From Motilibacter aurantiacus (GTDB taxonomy: Bacteria; Actinomycetota; Actinomycetes; Motilibacterales; Motilibacteraceae): a stretch of 64,000 bases of DNA. The stretch covers positions 1 through 64,000 of the forward strand of contig NZ_JAANNO010000003.1 of the NCBI RefSeq assembly GCF_011250645.1, written 5' to 3'. This document shows, one piece after another, positions 25,778 through 35,746 of this stretch (its first letter is position 1; each line of letters opens with the position of its first letter). The notes under the pieces are model-generated. The model was not told the origin of the DNA, ran no database searches, and worked only from the letters and a program-made list of their open reading frames with translations. The position numbers were made by a program, and so were the translations under genes.

Positions 25778-26647
25778 GTGAGCGACTCCAACCTGCGCCC
25801 CGAGGACTCCTCCGACCGTCCCGCGGGCGGTCCCGCCGCCGGGGACGGCGAGCCGGCCACGGCTGCTGCCACGCCGGCCCGCCGTCCGCTGCGTCGGCGG
25901 CCGCTGGGGGCGTCGCTCCTCCTGCTGCTCGCGCTCGGCCTCTTCGGCGCGGTCTACTCGCTGTTCGCGCCGGCCAACGCCGACGTGGACAACCCGGGCA
26001 ACGTCCAGGCGGGCCGCGAGCTCTTCCTGGCCAACTGCTCGTCCTGCCACGGCCTCCAGGGCCAGGGCACGACGGCTGGGCCGACCCTCGTCGGCGTCGG
26101 CGCGGCCTCGGTCGAGTTCCAGGTGGGCACCGGCCGCATGCCGATGGCCCAGCCGGGCGCCCAGGCGCCGCGCGACTACGTCCGCTTCAGCGACGACGAG
26201 ATCGCCGACATGGCGGCGTACGTCGCGACGCTCGGCCCCGGTCCGGCGATCCCCTCGGACGAGGAGCTCGACTACTCCGAGGCCGACGTCACGCGGGGTG
26301 GCGACATCTTCCGCACCAACTGCACCATGTGCCACAACTACGCCGGCTCCGGCGGCGCGCTGACCGAGGGCAAGTACGCGCCGTCGGTGAACCAGACCTC
26401 CCCGCGCCACATCTGGGAGGCCATGCTCACCGGCCCGCAGAACATGCCCGTGTTCTCGGACACCCAGCTCACTCCGGACATGAAGCGCGACATCATCGCG
26501 TACATCAAGGCCAGCTCGGACCACCCCAGCCCCGGCCTCACCGGCCTCGGCGCGCTCGGCCCCTCCGCCGAGGGCCTCTTCGGCTGGGTCGTCGGCCTCG
26601 GCCTGCTCCTCGCCTGTGCCGTGTGGCTGACGCAGAAGGCGAAGTAG
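25778..26647 (+). CDS. qcrC: Cytochrome bc1 complex diheme cytochrome c subunit
   Basis: 289 residues from GTG 25778. An N-terminal helix (~43-62), two covalent heme sites CSSCH (Cys87-His91) and CTMCH (Cys182-His186), and a C-terminal anchor helix (GLFGWVVGLGLLLACAVWL) are all seen. The diheme QcrC of actinobacteria replaces both cytochrome c1 and soluble cytochrome c, and carries electrons straight to the aa3 oxidase on the outer face of the membrane. The N-terminal ~40 residues are low complexity. It is the second gene of ctaE-qcrCAB. Confidence 0.97.
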   Translation: MSDSNLRPEDSSDRPAGGPAAGDGEPATAAATPARRPLRRRPLGASLLLLLALGLFGAVYSLFAPANADVDNPGNVQAGRELFLANCSSCHGLQGQGTTAGPTLVGVGAASVEFQVGTGRMPMAQPGAQAPRDYVRFSDDEIADMAAYVATLGPGPAIPSDEELDYSEADVTRGGDIFRTNCTMCHNYAGSGGALTEGKYAPSVNQTSPRHIWEAMLTGPQNMPVFSDTQLTPDMKRDIIAYIKASSDHPSPGLTGLGALGPSAEGLFGWVVGLGLLLACAVWLTQKAK

Positions 26648-26722
26648 CACCGCCATGGCCCCCACCGCACGCACCGCTCGGGATTCGGCGCGCAAGCCCC
26701 GGACGCAGGAGACGCAACACGC

Positions 26723-27910
26723 ATGAGCACGCACGACGACGTCCCCGGCTCGCCGGAGCACGAGAGCGGCGGGTCCGTCCGCGGGCGGCACGCCGCTCCC
26801 CAGTCCAACACGGCCCCCGGCGGCGGCACCTCCCCGGTCGCGCCGGGTGAGGGCGGCTCGCTGCCGGTCGCACCCGGCCCGCACGCCTCGGCGAACCGGT
26901 TCCAGGACCCGGGCCTGCCCGCGCACGTCCACCGGTCCACCGACACCGACCCGAAGGCCGCTCGGCGCGCCGAGCGGCAGATCAGCCTGCTCTTCGCGAC
27001 CTCGCTGGTCGGCACCGCGGTCTTCATCGTCGGCTACTTCGCCTTCGGCCTGCCCAGCGGTGACAACTACCGCTGGTCGACGATGACGCTCGGCCTCGGC
27101 ATGTTCCTGGCGCTGTTCCCCATCGGCGCCGGCATGATCCAGTGGGCCAAGGCGCTCATGCCCGACGAGGAGTCGGTGGAGAAGCGCAAGCCGGTCCGCT
27201 CGACCGACGAGGACCGCGAGGAGACCGCGCGGATCTTCAAGGACGCGGGCGAGGAGACCGGCTTCGGCCGGCGCAAGATGCTCTGGGGCAGCATGCTCGC
27301 CGCCATGGGCGGCTCGAGCCTGCTCGCCGTCGTGCCGCTCAAGGACCTCTGGCTGCGCAACCGCAGCACCGACCCGTGGGTGCAGCTGAGCCACACCGCG
27401 TGGCACGAGGGCGCCCGGCTCGTGCTCGACCCCACCGGTGAGCCGATCCGCCCCGAGGACATCCCCGTCGGCGGTGTCGTGCACGTCCTGCCCGAGACCC
27501 CCGAGCGCTCGGAGTCGAGCGAGGACGTCGAGGAGGTCGCCGACACCGAGCACGACGGGCTGACGCTCAACGACAAGGCCAAGGCCGCCGTCATCGTCAT
27601 GCGGCTTGCCCCCGAGGACGTCGAGCCGAACCCGGAGCGCGAGGGCTGGGACTACCAGGGCATCTACGCGTACTCCAAGATCTGCACCCACGTGGGCTGC
27701 CCGGTCGGCCTCTACGAGCAGCAGACCCACCACCTGCTCTGCCCGTGCCACCAGTCGACGTTCGACGCCTCGCGCCACTGCGCGGTCATCTTCGGCCCGG
27801 CGGCCCGCCCGCTGCCTCAACTCGCGATCACCGTGGATGCGGACGGATACTTGGTGGCAAAGGGCGACTTCGCTGAACCGGTCGGCCCGAGCTTCTGGGA
27901 ACGGGGCTAG
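26723..27910 (+). CDS. qcrA: Cytochrome bc1 complex Rieske iron-sulfur subunit
   Basis: 395 residues, the actinobacterial form with extra N-terminal membrane helices (~88-108, ~119-138, ~186-204) and a disordered Gly/Pro-rich N-terminus of ~80 residues. The [2Fe-2S] site is CTHVGCPVGL (Cys321, His323, Cys326) plus CPCHQS (Cys340, Cys342, His343). It accepts electrons from menaquinol and passes them to QcrC. It lies 75 bases after qcrC and 2 bases before qcrB. Confidence 0.97.
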   Translation: MSTHDDVPGSPEHESGGSVRGRHAAPQSNTAPGGGTSPVAPGEGGSLPVAPGPHASANRFQDPGLPAHVHRSTDTDPKAARRAERQISLLFATSLVGTAVFIVGYFAFGLPSGDNYRWSTMTLGLGMFLALFPIGAGMIQWAKALMPDEESVEKRKPVRSTDEDREETARIFKDAGEETGFGRRKMLWGSMLAAMGGSSLLAVVPLKDLWLRNRSTDPWVQLSHTAWHEGARLVLDPTGEPIRPEDIPVGGVVHVLPETPERSESSEDVEEVADTEHDGLTLNDKAKAAVIVMRLAPEDVEPNPEREGWDYQGIYAYSKICTHVGCPVGLYEQQTHHLLCPCHQSTFDASRHCAVIFGPAARPLPQLAITVDADGYLVAKGDFAEPVGPSFWERG

Positions 27911-27912
27911 AC

Positions 27913-29511
27913 ATGTCGATGATGGGCAACGCGGCCGGCGGCGCCGGCCGCTACCTCGACGACCGCCTTGGGCTGGCCAAGGTCGTCCGCAAGAACATCC
28001 GCAAGGTGTTCCCGGACCACTGGTCGTTCATGCTGGGCGAGATCACGCTCTACAGCTTCATCATCCTGCTGCTGAGCGGTACCTTCCTCACCCTCTTCTT
28101 CGACCCCTCGATGACCGAGACGGTCTACAACGGGGCCTACGGCCCGCTGCGCGGCGAGGAGATGTCCCGGGCGTACGCCTCCGCCCTGGAGATCTCCTTC
28201 GAGGTCCGCGGCGGCCTGATCATGCGCCACATCCACCACTGGGCCGCGCTGATCTTCATCGCGGGCATGGTGGTGCACGCCTTCCGCACCTTCTTCACCG
28301 GCGCGTTCCGCAAGCCGCGTGAGCTCAACTGGCTGCTCGGCGTGGCCCTGCTCGTCCTCGGCCTGCTCGAGGGCTTCATGGGCTACTCGCTCCCGGACGA
28401 CCTGCTCTCCGGCACCGGCCTGCGCATCGCCGAGGGCGTCATCCTCTCGATCCCCGTGGTCGGCAGCTACATCCTGATGTTCTTCTTCGGCGGGGAGTTC
28501 CCCGGCGTCGACCTCATCCCCCGGATGTACGTCGTCCACATCCTGCTCGTGCCCGGCGCGATCCTGGCGCTCATCGCCGCTCACGTCGGCCTGGTGACCT
28601 ACCACAAGCACACGCAGTACCCGGGTGCCGGCCGGACCGAGAAGAACGTCGTCGGCTACCCGCTGCTGCCGGTCTACGCGGCCAAGGCGGGCGGCTTCTT
28701 CTTCGTGGTCTTCGGTGTCATCGCCGGCCTCGCGGCCGTCGCGCCGATCAACCCGATCTGGCAGTACGGCCCCTACGACCCGAGTGAGGTCACGGCGGGC
28801 TCCCAGCCCGACTGGTACATCGGCTTCCTCGAGGGATCGCTGCGCCTGATGCCCAACTGGGAGATCGAGTTCTGGGGCAACACGCTCTCGCTGAACGTCC
28901 TGATCCCGTCGCTCGTCGTCCCCGGGATCATGTTCACGGTCTTCGCGCTCTACCCGTTCCTCGAAGCCTGGGTGACCGGCGACAAGCGCGAGCACCACAT
29001 CCTCGACCGGCCGCGCAACCAGCCGGTGCGCACGGGCCTCGGCGTCATGTTCATCACCAGCTACACGATCCTGTGGATCGCGGGCGGCAACGACATCATC
29101 GCCGTGATCTTCGGCCTGTCGATCAACTCGATCACCTGGTTCATGCGCATCGCGTTCTTCGTCCTGCCGCCGCTGGCCTTCTGGGTCACGAAGCGGGCCT
29201 GCCTCGGCCTGCAGCACCGTGACAAGGAGAAGGTGCTGCACGGCCGCGAGACCGGCATCCTCATGCAACTGCCGCACGGCGAGTTCGTCGAGGTGCACGA
29301 GCCGATCACGCCCGAGGAGCGCTGGCGGCTCACCTCCCAGGAGGTCCAGCGCCCGGTGCTCCCCGCCGGCGCCGACGGCAACGGCGTGGCCCCGCGCGGC
29401 GCCCTGGCCGGCAAGCTCCGCAGCAAGGTCTCCCGGTGGTACTTCGAGGACCGCGTCGAGCCCGCCACCCCGGCCGACGTCCACGAGCTGGAGTCCAGCG
29501 GCCACCACTGA
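27913..29511 (+). CDS. qcrB: Cytochrome bc1 complex cytochrome b subunit
   Basis: 532 residues, the membrane core of the menaquinol-cytochrome c reductase. Heme-b helices carry the paired His residues (e.g. MRHIHHWAALIFIAGMVVHA, and RMYVVHILLVPGAILALIAA followed by HVGLVTYHKHTQY). The quinol-site region GYSLPDDLLSGTGLR and a PEWY-like segment, QPDWYIGFLEGSLR, are also seen. A long C-terminal cytoplasmic tail of ~120 residues is typical of actinobacteria. It is the last gene of ctaE-qcrCAB and is followed by a strong hairpin. Confidence 0.97.
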   Translation: MSMMGNAAGGAGRYLDDRLGLAKVVRKNIRKVFPDHWSFMLGEITLYSFIILLLSGTFLTLFFDPSMTETVYNGAYGPLRGEEMSRAYASALEISFEVRGGLIMRHIHHWAALIFIAGMVVHAFRTFFTGAFRKPRELNWLLGVALLVLGLLEGFMGYSLPDDLLSGTGLRIAEGVILSIPVVGSYILMFFFGGEFPGVDLIPRMYVVHILLVPGAILALIAAHVGLVTYHKHTQYPGAGRTEKNVVGYPLLPVYAAKAGGFFFVVFGVIAGLAAVAPINPIWQYGPYDPSEVTAGSQPDWYIGFLEGSLRLMPNWEIEFWGNTLSLNVLIPSLVVPGIMFTVFALYPFLEAWVTGDKREHHILDRPRNQPVRTGLGVMFITSYTILWIAGGNDIIAVIFGLSINSITWFMRIAFFVLPPLAFWVTKRACLGLQHRDKEKVLHGRETGILMQLPHGEFVEVHEPITPEERWRLTSQEVQRPVLPAGADGNGVAPRGALAGKLRSKVSRWYFEDRVEPATPADVHELESSGHH

Positions 29512-29534
29512 CGGGCTCCTTTCCCCGGCTCCTG

Positions 29535-29576
29535 CGAAGGGCGGGTATGCGGCGCCAGCCGCGTACCCGCCCTTCG
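29535..29576 (+). terminator. Strong hairpin terminator after qcrB
   Basis: A 19-base-pair stem (29535-29553 with 29558-29576, one G-U wobble, 4-base loop) begins 24 bases after the qcrB stop; the outer arm is CGAAGGGCGGG. No U-tract. The rest of the gap 29512-29846 is GC-rich with no gene I can support. Confidence 0.8.
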
Positions 29577-29846
29577 TGCGTGTCCGGCGCGTAGTGCCGC
29601 GTCGACTCCCGGCGTGCCCGGCGGTGGGCGACGGAGGGGGCGCGAGCAGCGGTGGTGCCCGCGTCTACCGTGCCCCCGACACCCTGCCGCCACGGCGCGC
29701 GACGGGCGGAGACTGCGGCCACCGCGCACGCCGCCGGCCGCCCGGCCCCATGAGGCCTCACCGGCGCTGCTCGCGCCGCGCGAGGCTCCCTCCCGCGGCC
29801 TGGCCCTGCCTGACCCCCTCGGCCGCGGGGCCCGGGCCACCAGCGC

Positions 29847-32066
29847 CTAGCGCCGCGCACGCACCGCCAACGGGCCGCTGATGACCGCGGCGTAGGCGCC
29901 CGCCCCCGCGTACACGAGCCGGAGGGTGCCGCTGCCCGGGACCCGCCAGGCGACGGACGCCGAGCCCTTCCTCGTCGTGCGCAGCGTGGCCACGACCCGC
30001 GGCTTGGGCCGGCCGACAGGGTCGAAGACGAGGGTCAGCGCCGCTCGCCGGACCGGGCGCAGCGAGCGTCCGTCGACGTACCCGAGCTTCGTGGACACCG
30101 TCACCCTGGTGCCCCTGCGGACCGGCCCGCGCGGGGTGACCCTGGTCGAGGACAGCCTGGTGGCCCACGGCGTGCGCACGGTGAGGACGGGGCTGTACGC
30201 CCCTGCCCCCACCGCGTTCACGAGCGCCACCCGCAGCCGGTAGGCCGTGCGCGGCCGCAGCCCGCTGACCGTCGCGGTCGTGTCACTGCTCGGGCGGTGC
30301 CTCACCGCGGCCCAGCCCCGGCCGGCGCTGACCTGGGCCATGTGGTCGATCACGGCGGAGCCGCCGTCGTACGGCGCGGCCCAGCTGACGGTGACCGACG
30401 TCGGCGTGACAGCCCGCCGGGCCAGAGCCGCCGGCGCCGACGGCACGGTCGCGAGCGTGGTCGCCGCGATCGGGGCCGTGAACTCGCTCCTGCCGACCTT
30501 GTTCACGGCGGCGACCCGTACCTGGTACGTCATGGCCGGCGACAGCCCCGGCAGCGTCAGCGACGCGACGGGCGACGGCGGGTGCGGGACGGCGGCCCAC
30601 CTGACGCCGTCGGCCGAGTACTCGACCACGTGGTCCAGCAGCGGCGTGCCGCCGTCGGCCCCGGGCGTCCAGGTCACTTGCAGGGACGTCGCGGTGGCGG
30701 TGGCGGCCAGCGCGGTCGGCGGTGCCGGCAGCACCGGGACGGCCTGCACGAACGCGCTCGCGTTCAGCACCCCCGCCCCGCAGGTGGTCGGAGGGGCGCA
30801 GGTGAAGAGCGCGGCCGACGTCGGCGTCACCGGGCTCGCGGTGCGCGTCAGCAGGTCGGCGATCTCGGCCGTCGTCAGCGCCGGGTTGCGCTCGAGCGCG
30901 AGCGCGACCGCCCCGGAGACGTGCGGGGCGGCCATGCTCGTGCCGTTGTTCGCGCCGTACGTGGGGAGGCCGGTGGGGCTGCTGGCACCGGAGTCCACGA
31001 CGGAGAGGATCCCGCTGTCGAGGTAGGACAGGTCGCCACCGGGCGCGGACAGCAGGACGTCGGGGCCGTAGTTCGAGTACGACGCACGGACGCCCTGGGC
31101 CGCGACGGCGCCGACGTTGACGACGTTGCGGCAGTTGCCCGGCCGAGCGCCGGCCGCGTCGACCGCGTCGTTGCCCGCGGCGGTGACGACCACGGCCCCG
31201 CGCGACGTCGCCAGGTCGATCGCCGTCTGGTAGGCACCGCAGCTCGCCTGGCTCCCGAGCGAGAGGTTGATGACCCGCGCCGGTGTGGGGTTGTCGGGGA
31301 CGCCGGCCACACGGCCTCCGGACGCCCAGACGACGGCATCGAGGATGTCGCTGAGCAGGCCCCCGGCCCGCCCGAGCGCGCGGACGGGCAGCAGCGAGGC
31401 CTCGGGTGCCACGCCCACCATGCCGCCGTTGTTGGCCCCCGCCACGGCGCTGCCGGCCACGTGTGTCCCGTGCCAGCTGGACGGCTCGAAGTCGCCGTAG
31501 TCCCCCGTGTCGCTGTAGTCGGGGTCACGGCCGTCCCCGTCCCCCGCGGACTCCGGGGAGGAGATGAAGTCCCACCCGGGCAGGACGCGCCCGGTGAACT
31601 CCCCGCTCTCGGCGCGCAGGCCGGTGTCGACGACCGCGACGACCACTCCCCTGCCGGTGGCCAGTGGCCAGGCACCGGCCAGGCCGGCGCCGCCCGGCAC
31701 CGCAGGCGGTGCCTGCAGCGCCCACTGCTGGGGGTAGAGCGGGTCGGAGGGCGGCGAGGGGAGGGCACGCAGGTGCTCGGTGGTGTCCGGGTAGACCTCC
31801 CGCCCCGGAAAGCGCTCGCGCAGCTGGGCGAGGGTGGCGCCCGGCGGGGCCACGACCTTCTGGTGCACCGGCACCTGGTCACCGTCCATGGCCCGGTCGG
31901 CGCTCCGCGGGTCCACGACGACCCAACGTGTCCCGCCCGCCCGGCCGATCCCGAGGCCGGTGTCGCTCCCCGTGCTCGCGCCGGCAGCCGGCGCGGCGAC
32001 CCCGGTGGCCAGCAGTGCCGCCACGGGCACCACCAGCCCGGCACGCCGCAGAGTCGCAGTGCGCAC
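29847..32066 (-). CDS. Secreted subtilisin-like serine protease (S8) with two fibronectin type III domains
   Basis: 739 residues from GTG 32066 (GAGGGGG ribosome site). A signal peptide (~1-30) and a short propeptide-like region precede the catalytic domain with Asp147 (VVAVVDTGLR), His199 (HGTHVAGSAV) and Ser376 (NNGTSMAAPHVSG), all intact. Two fibronectin type III domains follow (~447-537, ~540-630; e.g. PGADGGTPLLDHVVEYSADG, YDGGSAVIDHMAQVS), then a C-terminal Ig-like beta domain. It is an extracellular protease of broad or unknown target. Lying convergent between qcrB and the oxidase genes, it is an insertion relative to the usual respiratory cluster. Confidence 0.94.
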   Translation of the reverse strand: MRTATLRRAGLVVPVAALLATGVAAPAAGASTGSDTGLGIGRAGGTRWVVVDPRSADRAMDGDQVPVHQKVVAPPGATLAQLRERFPGREVYPDTTEHLRALPSPPSDPLYPQQWALQAPPAVPGGAGLAGAWPLATGRGVVVAVVDTGLRAESGEFTGRVLPGWDFISSPESAGDGDGRDPDYSDTGDYGDFEPSSWHGTHVAGSAVAGANNGGMVGVAPEASLLPVRALGRAGGLLSDILDAVVWASGGRVAGVPDNPTPARVINLSLGSQASCGAYQTAIDLATSRGAVVVTAAGNDAVDAAGARPGNCRNVVNVGAVAAQGVRASYSNYGPDVLLSAPGGDLSYLDSGILSVVDSGASSPTGLPTYGANNGTSMAAPHVSGAVALALERNPALTTAEIADLLTRTASPVTPTSAALFTCAPPTTCGAGVLNASAFVQAVPVLPAPPTALAATATATSLQVTWTPGADGGTPLLDHVVEYSADGVRWAAVPHPPSPVASLTLPGLSPAMTYQVRVAAVNKVGRSEFTAPIAATTLATVPSAPAALARRAVTPTSVTVSWAAPYDGGSAVIDHMAQVSAGRGWAAVRHRPSSDTTATVSGLRPRTAYRLRVALVNAVGAGAYSPVLTVRTPWATRLSSTRVTPRGPVRRGTRVTVSTKLGYVDGRSLRPVRRAALTLVFDPVGRPKPRVVATLRTTRKGSASVAWRVPGSGTLRLVYAGAGAYAAVISGPLAVRARR

Positions 32067-32183
32067 GCGTCCCCCTCGCTGCTCAGCAGCGGCAGGGGCC
32101 CGCGCCCCGCCGCCGCACGCCACCCACCGTCCCCGCCTGGGGTGCAGCCGTCAACGAGCGGGGCTGCCGCCCGGGCAACAGCC

Positions 32184-32216
32184 CGAAGGCCCGGACACCG
32201 CGGTGCCGGGCCTTCG
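32184..32216 (-). terminator. Hairpin terminator after the L,D-transpeptidase gene
   Basis: Arms CGAAGGCCCGG (32184-32194) and CCGGGCCTTCG (32206-32216), continued inward by CACCG/CGGTG with one bulged base, lie 18 bases downstream of the minus-strand stop. No U-tract. Confidence 0.75.
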
Positions 32217-32234
32217 CGACGGTGCCGAACGCGC

Positions 32235-33488
32235 TCAGGCGAGGGCGCTGCCCTCGAGCCAGTCCTTCCAGGAGACGTTCCAGTCGGTCCACCCGTTGCC
32301 CGGCTCGAGCTCGCGCGAGGAGCCCACGACCTTCACGACGTCCCCGACGAGCGAGTTGTCGAACAGCCGCTTGGCGTCGGACATGCTCATTCCCACGCAG
32401 CCGTGGCTGACGTTGGCGGACCCCTGCGAGCCGGTCGACCACGGCGCGGCGTGGACGAACTCCCCGGAGTTGGTCACCCGCATCGCGAAAGGGACGTCCA
32501 GTCGGTAGTACTCCGGGTCGCCCTGCGAGATGCCGGTCGTCGCGGCGTCCATGACCTTCATCTCGTACTTCTCGCTGATGACCTTGGTCCCGCCGCGGGT
32601 GAGGAAGCCGCCCTTGCCCGTCGTCACGGGGATGGTCGCCCAGACCTTGCCGTTGCGGCGCACGACCATGCGGTGCTTGCTCACGTCGACGGTGCTGATC
32701 ATCGACGCCCCGACCGAGAACTTGATCTCCCGGTCGGACTCGCTGGTCCCCCAGGCCCCGTCCTCGGCGGCGATGCCGTTGAGGGCCACCGCAAGGGTGA
32801 CCTTGGTGTTCGACGGCCAGAAGACCTTCGGGCGGTAGTGCACCTCGCGGTCGCTCATCCAGCTCCACGCGCCCGGGGCGGACTTGCTCGAGGTCACCGT
32901 GAGGCCCTTCTCCACCGCGGCCTTCTGCGCGTCCGGCACGTCGGCGTTGAGCCGCACGACGATCGGCATGCCGACCCCGACCGTGCTGCCGGTCAGCGGG
33001 GAGATGGCGGTGTCGAGCACCTCGGACGGCCGCACGGTCGTGAACCGCGTCGTCCTGGCGGCGACGCGGCCCTCGGTGTCGCGAGCCGTGGTCCTGACGG
33101 TGTAGCGCGTCGCCGGCTCGAGCGGCTCCTCCGGCTCCCAGGTCTTGCCGTCCGCGGCCAGCGCTCCGGGGACCCGGTCGCCGTCCGCGTCGGTGACCAC
33201 GACCCCGCGCAGGGCACCCCCGGTCACCGTGAGGACCACGTCGGAGTCCAGGCCGACGCCGCGGGCACCGCCGGTGGGGCTGACGACGATCTGCGCGGCC
33301 GAGGCCGACGCCGACGCGCTGGGCGTGCTGCCGGAGACCGCGGCGATCGCCTCGGAGTTGCCCGAGTCGCACGAGGCGAGCGCCGGCACGAGGGCGAGCG
33401 CGCTGACGGTTGCGACGAGCTGGAGGACGCGCCGCGCGCGCGGCACCCCCGTGGACGTGCAGGACACCGGTCCTCCGATCGAGAGCAT
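32235..33488 (-). CDS. L,D-transpeptidase lipoprotein (LdtMt2-type, Ig-like + YkuD)
   Basis: 417 residues from ATG 33488 (GTG 33467, 3 bases after a GGAGGA, is an alternative). The lipobox is ALASC (Cys40), so it is an outer-face lipoprotein. Two Ig-like domains (~65-155 and ~160-260) precede the YkuD catalytic domain (~262-390) with His346 (GEFVHAAPW) and the SHGCVGMS motif (His362, Cys364). These enzymes make 3-3 cross-links in peptidoglycan and are sensitive to carbapenems. The last ~25 residues are Trp-rich (WTDWNVSWKDWLEG), as in LdtMt2. It is transcribed alone, next to the subtilase and downstream of the cta operon. Confidence 0.93.
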   Translation of the reverse strand: MLSIGGPVSCTSTGVPRARRVLQLVATVSALALVPALASCDSGNSEAIAAVSGSTPSASASASAAQIVVSPTGGARGVGLDSDVVLTVTGGALRGVVVTDADGDRVPGALAADGKTWEPEEPLEPATRYTVRTTARDTEGRVAARTTRFTTVRPSEVLDTAISPLTGSTVGVGMPIVVRLNADVPDAQKAAVEKGLTVTSSKSAPGAWSWMSDREVHYRPKVFWPSNTKVTLAVALNGIAAEDGAWGTSESDREIKFSVGASMISTVDVSKHRMVVRRNGKVWATIPVTTGKGGFLTRGGTKVISEKYEMKVMDAATTGISQGDPEYYRLDVPFAMRVTNSGEFVHAAPWSTGSQGSANVSHGCVGMSMSDAKRLFDNSLVGDVVKVVGSSRELEPGNGWTDWNVSWKDWLEGSALA

Positions 33489-33584
33489 CCCTGGCCACCG
33501 ACGCAGCGCAGGACGACCCAAGTCTCCCCGATCGCCGCGTCCAGGGCCAGCAACGACCCGCCCGCGGGCCGAGTGCCCCATCTC

Positions 33585-33616
33585 ACGCCCCGCCGGATGA
33601 ACCTCCGGCGGGGCGT
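33585..33616 (-). terminator. Hairpin terminator after ctaC-ctaD-ctaF
   Basis: Perfect 12-base arms ACGCCCCGCCGG (33585-33596) and CCGGCGGGGCGT (33605-33616) with an 8-base loop, 19 bases downstream of the ctaF stop on the minus strand. No U-tract. Confidence 0.75.
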
Positions 33617-33635
33617 CGAGCGCGGCCTCGCGCCG

Positions 33636-34031
33636 TCAGTGCGAGTGCTCTCCGCGGTAGTACTCGAAGACCATGCCGATCACGGCCATGATGAGCGCAG
33701 CCGCACCGAGGCCGACGAGCCACCAGCCGAACACCAGCCCGAGCGTCACGAGGGCAGCGCCGGAGGCGACCGCGAGCGGCCACCAGCTGGTGGGGCTGAA
33801 GAACCCGATCTCCCCCGCGCTCTCGGCGATCTCGGCGTCCTTGCGGTCCTCGGGCCGCAGCCCGATGCGCCGAGCGGTGAACAGCGTGTAGAAGCCGACC
33901 AGCAGGCTCAGCCCGGCGGTGAACGCGAGGGCCGTCGTCCCGACGGGCTCCTGGATGACGACGCCGTAGATGATCGCGATCGCGCCGAAGAAGATGACGC
34001 CGGACGCGAACAGCCAGCCCTCGACCTTCAT
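33636..34031 (-). CDS. ctaF: Cytochrome c oxidase subunit IV (actinobacterial)
   Basis: 131 residues with four hydrophobic helices in two hairpins ([40 protein letters not shown], then two near the C-terminus) and the tail [14 protein letters not shown], typical of the actinobacterial subunit IV. It is an accessory membrane subunit of the aa3 oxidase without cofactor. ATG 34031 overlaps the ctaD stop (ATGA), so it is co-translated. Confidence 0.95.
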   Translation of the reverse strand: MKVEGWLFASGVIFFGAIAIIYGVVIQEPVGTTALAFTAGLSLLVGFYTLFTARRIGLRPEDRKDAEIAESAGEIGFFSPTSWWPLAVASGAALVTLGLVFGWWLVGLGAAALIMAVIGMVFEYYRGEHSH

Positions 34032-35746
34032 CGGCGGTCCTCCAGGTCCGGCTCCCCAGCGATCTGGTCGAGCAGCGTCTTGCCGGGCGTCGGGGTGTCG
34101 ACGCGCGGCACCTCCGGGTGGTGCAGGTCGAACGCCGGCCGCTCGGAGCGGATGCGCGGCAGCTCGAGGAAGTTGTGCCGCGGCGGCGGGCACGAGGTGG
34201 CCCACTCGAGGCTGTTGCTGTAGCCCCACGGGTCGTCGACCGTGACGCGGCGCCCGCTCTTGGACGTCTTCCACACGTTGTAGAGGAACGGGAGCATCGA
34301 GGCGCCGAGCAGGAACGCTCCGATGGAGGACACCGTGTTGAGCGTGGTGAACCCGTCCGCAGCGAGGTAGTCGGCGTAGCGGCGCGGCATGCCCTCGGCC
34401 CCCAGCCAGTGCTGGACCAGGAAGGTGAGGTGAAAGCCGATGAACAGCAGCCAGAAGTGCAGCTTGCCGAGCCGCTCGTCCAGCATCCGTCCGGTGAACT
34501 TCGGCCACCAGAAGTAGAAGCCGGCGAAGGTGGCGAACACGACCGTGCCGAACACCACGTAGTGGAAGTGCGCCACGACGAAGTACGAGTCGTTCGCCTG
34601 GAAGTCCAGCGGCGGCGAGGCGAGGATCATGCCCGTGAGGCCACCGAAGAGGAAGGTCACCAGGAAGCCGATGCACCAGAGCATCGGGGTCTCGAAGGTG
34701 ATCGACCCGCGCCACATGGTGCCGACCCAGTTGAAGAACTTCACGCCGGTGGGCACGGCGATGAGGAACGTCATCAGGGAGAAGAACGGCAGTGAGACCG
34801 CTCCGGTCGGATACATGTGGTGCGCCCAGACCGTCGCCGACAGCCCCGCGATGGCGATCGTGGCGAAGACCAGGCCCTTGTAGCCGAAGATCGGCTTTCG
34901 ACTGAAGACCGGGATGATCTCGCTGACGATCCCGAAGAACGGCAGCGCGATGATGTAGACCTCGGGATGGCCGAAGAACCAGAACAGGTGCTGGTAGAGG
35001 ATCGCCCCGCCGTTGGCCGGGTCGAAGATGTGCGTCCCGAAGTTGCGGTCGGTGAACAGGCCGAACAGCGCCGCGGTGAACACCGGGAAGGCGAGCAGCA
35101 CGAGCACGCTCGTGAGCAGGATGTTCCAGGTGAAGATCGGCATGCGGAACATCGTCATGCCCGGGGCGCGCATGCAGAAGATCGTGGTGATGAAGTTGAC
35201 GCCCGCAAGGATCGTCGAGAAGCCGGAGAGGATGACGCCGGCGACGGCGAGGTCAGCTCCCACGCTCGGTGAGTAGATCGTCGACAGCGGTGTGTACATG
35301 TACCACCCGAAGTCGGCCGCGCCCTCCGGCGTGAAGAACCCCGCTGCGGCGATGAGGCCACCGAACAGGAACAGGTAGTAGCCCAGCATGTTCAGCCGCG
35401 GGAACGCCACGTCAGCCGTGCCGATCTGCAGCGGCATGATGATGTTGCCGAAACCCACGAACGTCGGCGTCGCGAAGAAGAGCAGCATGATGACGCCATG
35501 CATCGTGAAGAGCTGGTTGTACTGCTCCTCACTGACGAAGTCGAGCCCCGGCCGCGCCAGCTCGGCCCGGATGACGAGCGCCAGGATGCCGCCGACCAGG
35601 AAGAACGCGAACGACGTGATGAGGTACATGTAGCCGATGACCTTGTGGTCCGTGGACGTCAGCCACGAGACCAGGATGCGGCCCTTCGACTTCCCCCGGG
35701 GAATGGCGCTCTCGTTGAGCACCTCGGGGTTCTGGATCGCTGTCAT
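34028..35746 (-). CDS. ctaD: Cytochrome c oxidase subunit I
   Basis: 572 residues, the catalytic heme-copper subunit with twelve membrane helices. It binds heme a, heme a3 and CuB, reduces O2 to water and pumps protons. Seen: [20 protein letters not shown] (heme a His), [20 protein letters not shown] (CuB His and the His-Tyr cross-link region), [10 protein letters not shown] (CuB His pair), and [20 protein letters not shown] (heme a3/a His). It overlaps ctaC upstream and ctaF downstream by four bases each, giving a tightly coupled operon. Confidence 0.98.
   Translation of the reverse strand: MTAIQNPEVLNESAIPRGKSKGRILVSWLTSTDHKVIGYMYLITSFAFFLVGGILALVIRAELARPGLDFVSEEQYNQLFTMHGVIMLLFFATPTFVGFGNIIMPLQIGTADVAFPRLNMLGYYLFLFGGLIAAAGFFTPEGAADFGWYMYTPLSTIYSPSVGADLAVAGVILSGFSTILAGVNFITTIFCMRAPGMTMFRMPIFTWNILLTSVLVLLAFPVFTAALFGLFTDRNFGTHIFDPANGGAILYQHLFWFFGHPEVYIIALPFFGIVSEIIPVFSRKPIFGYKGLVFATIAIAGLSATVWAHHMYPTGAVSLPFFSLMTFLIAVPTGVKFFNWVGTMWRGSITFETPMLWCIGFLVTFLFGGLTGMILASPPLDFQANDSYFVVAHFHYVVFGTVVFATFAGFYFWWPKFTGRMLDERLGKLHFWLLFIGFHLTFLVQHWLGAEGMPRRYADYLAADGFTTLNTVSSIGAFLLGASMLPFLYNVWKTSKSGRRVTVDDPWGYSNSLEWATSCPPPRHNFLELPRIRSERPAFDLHHPEVPRVDTPTPGKTLLDQIAGEPDLEDRR

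Noticed and set aside
30297-34223. 1308-residue plus-strand open frame
   Set aside because: It is antisense to the subtilase, L,D-transpeptidase and ctaF genes, all of which have clear catalytic motifs.
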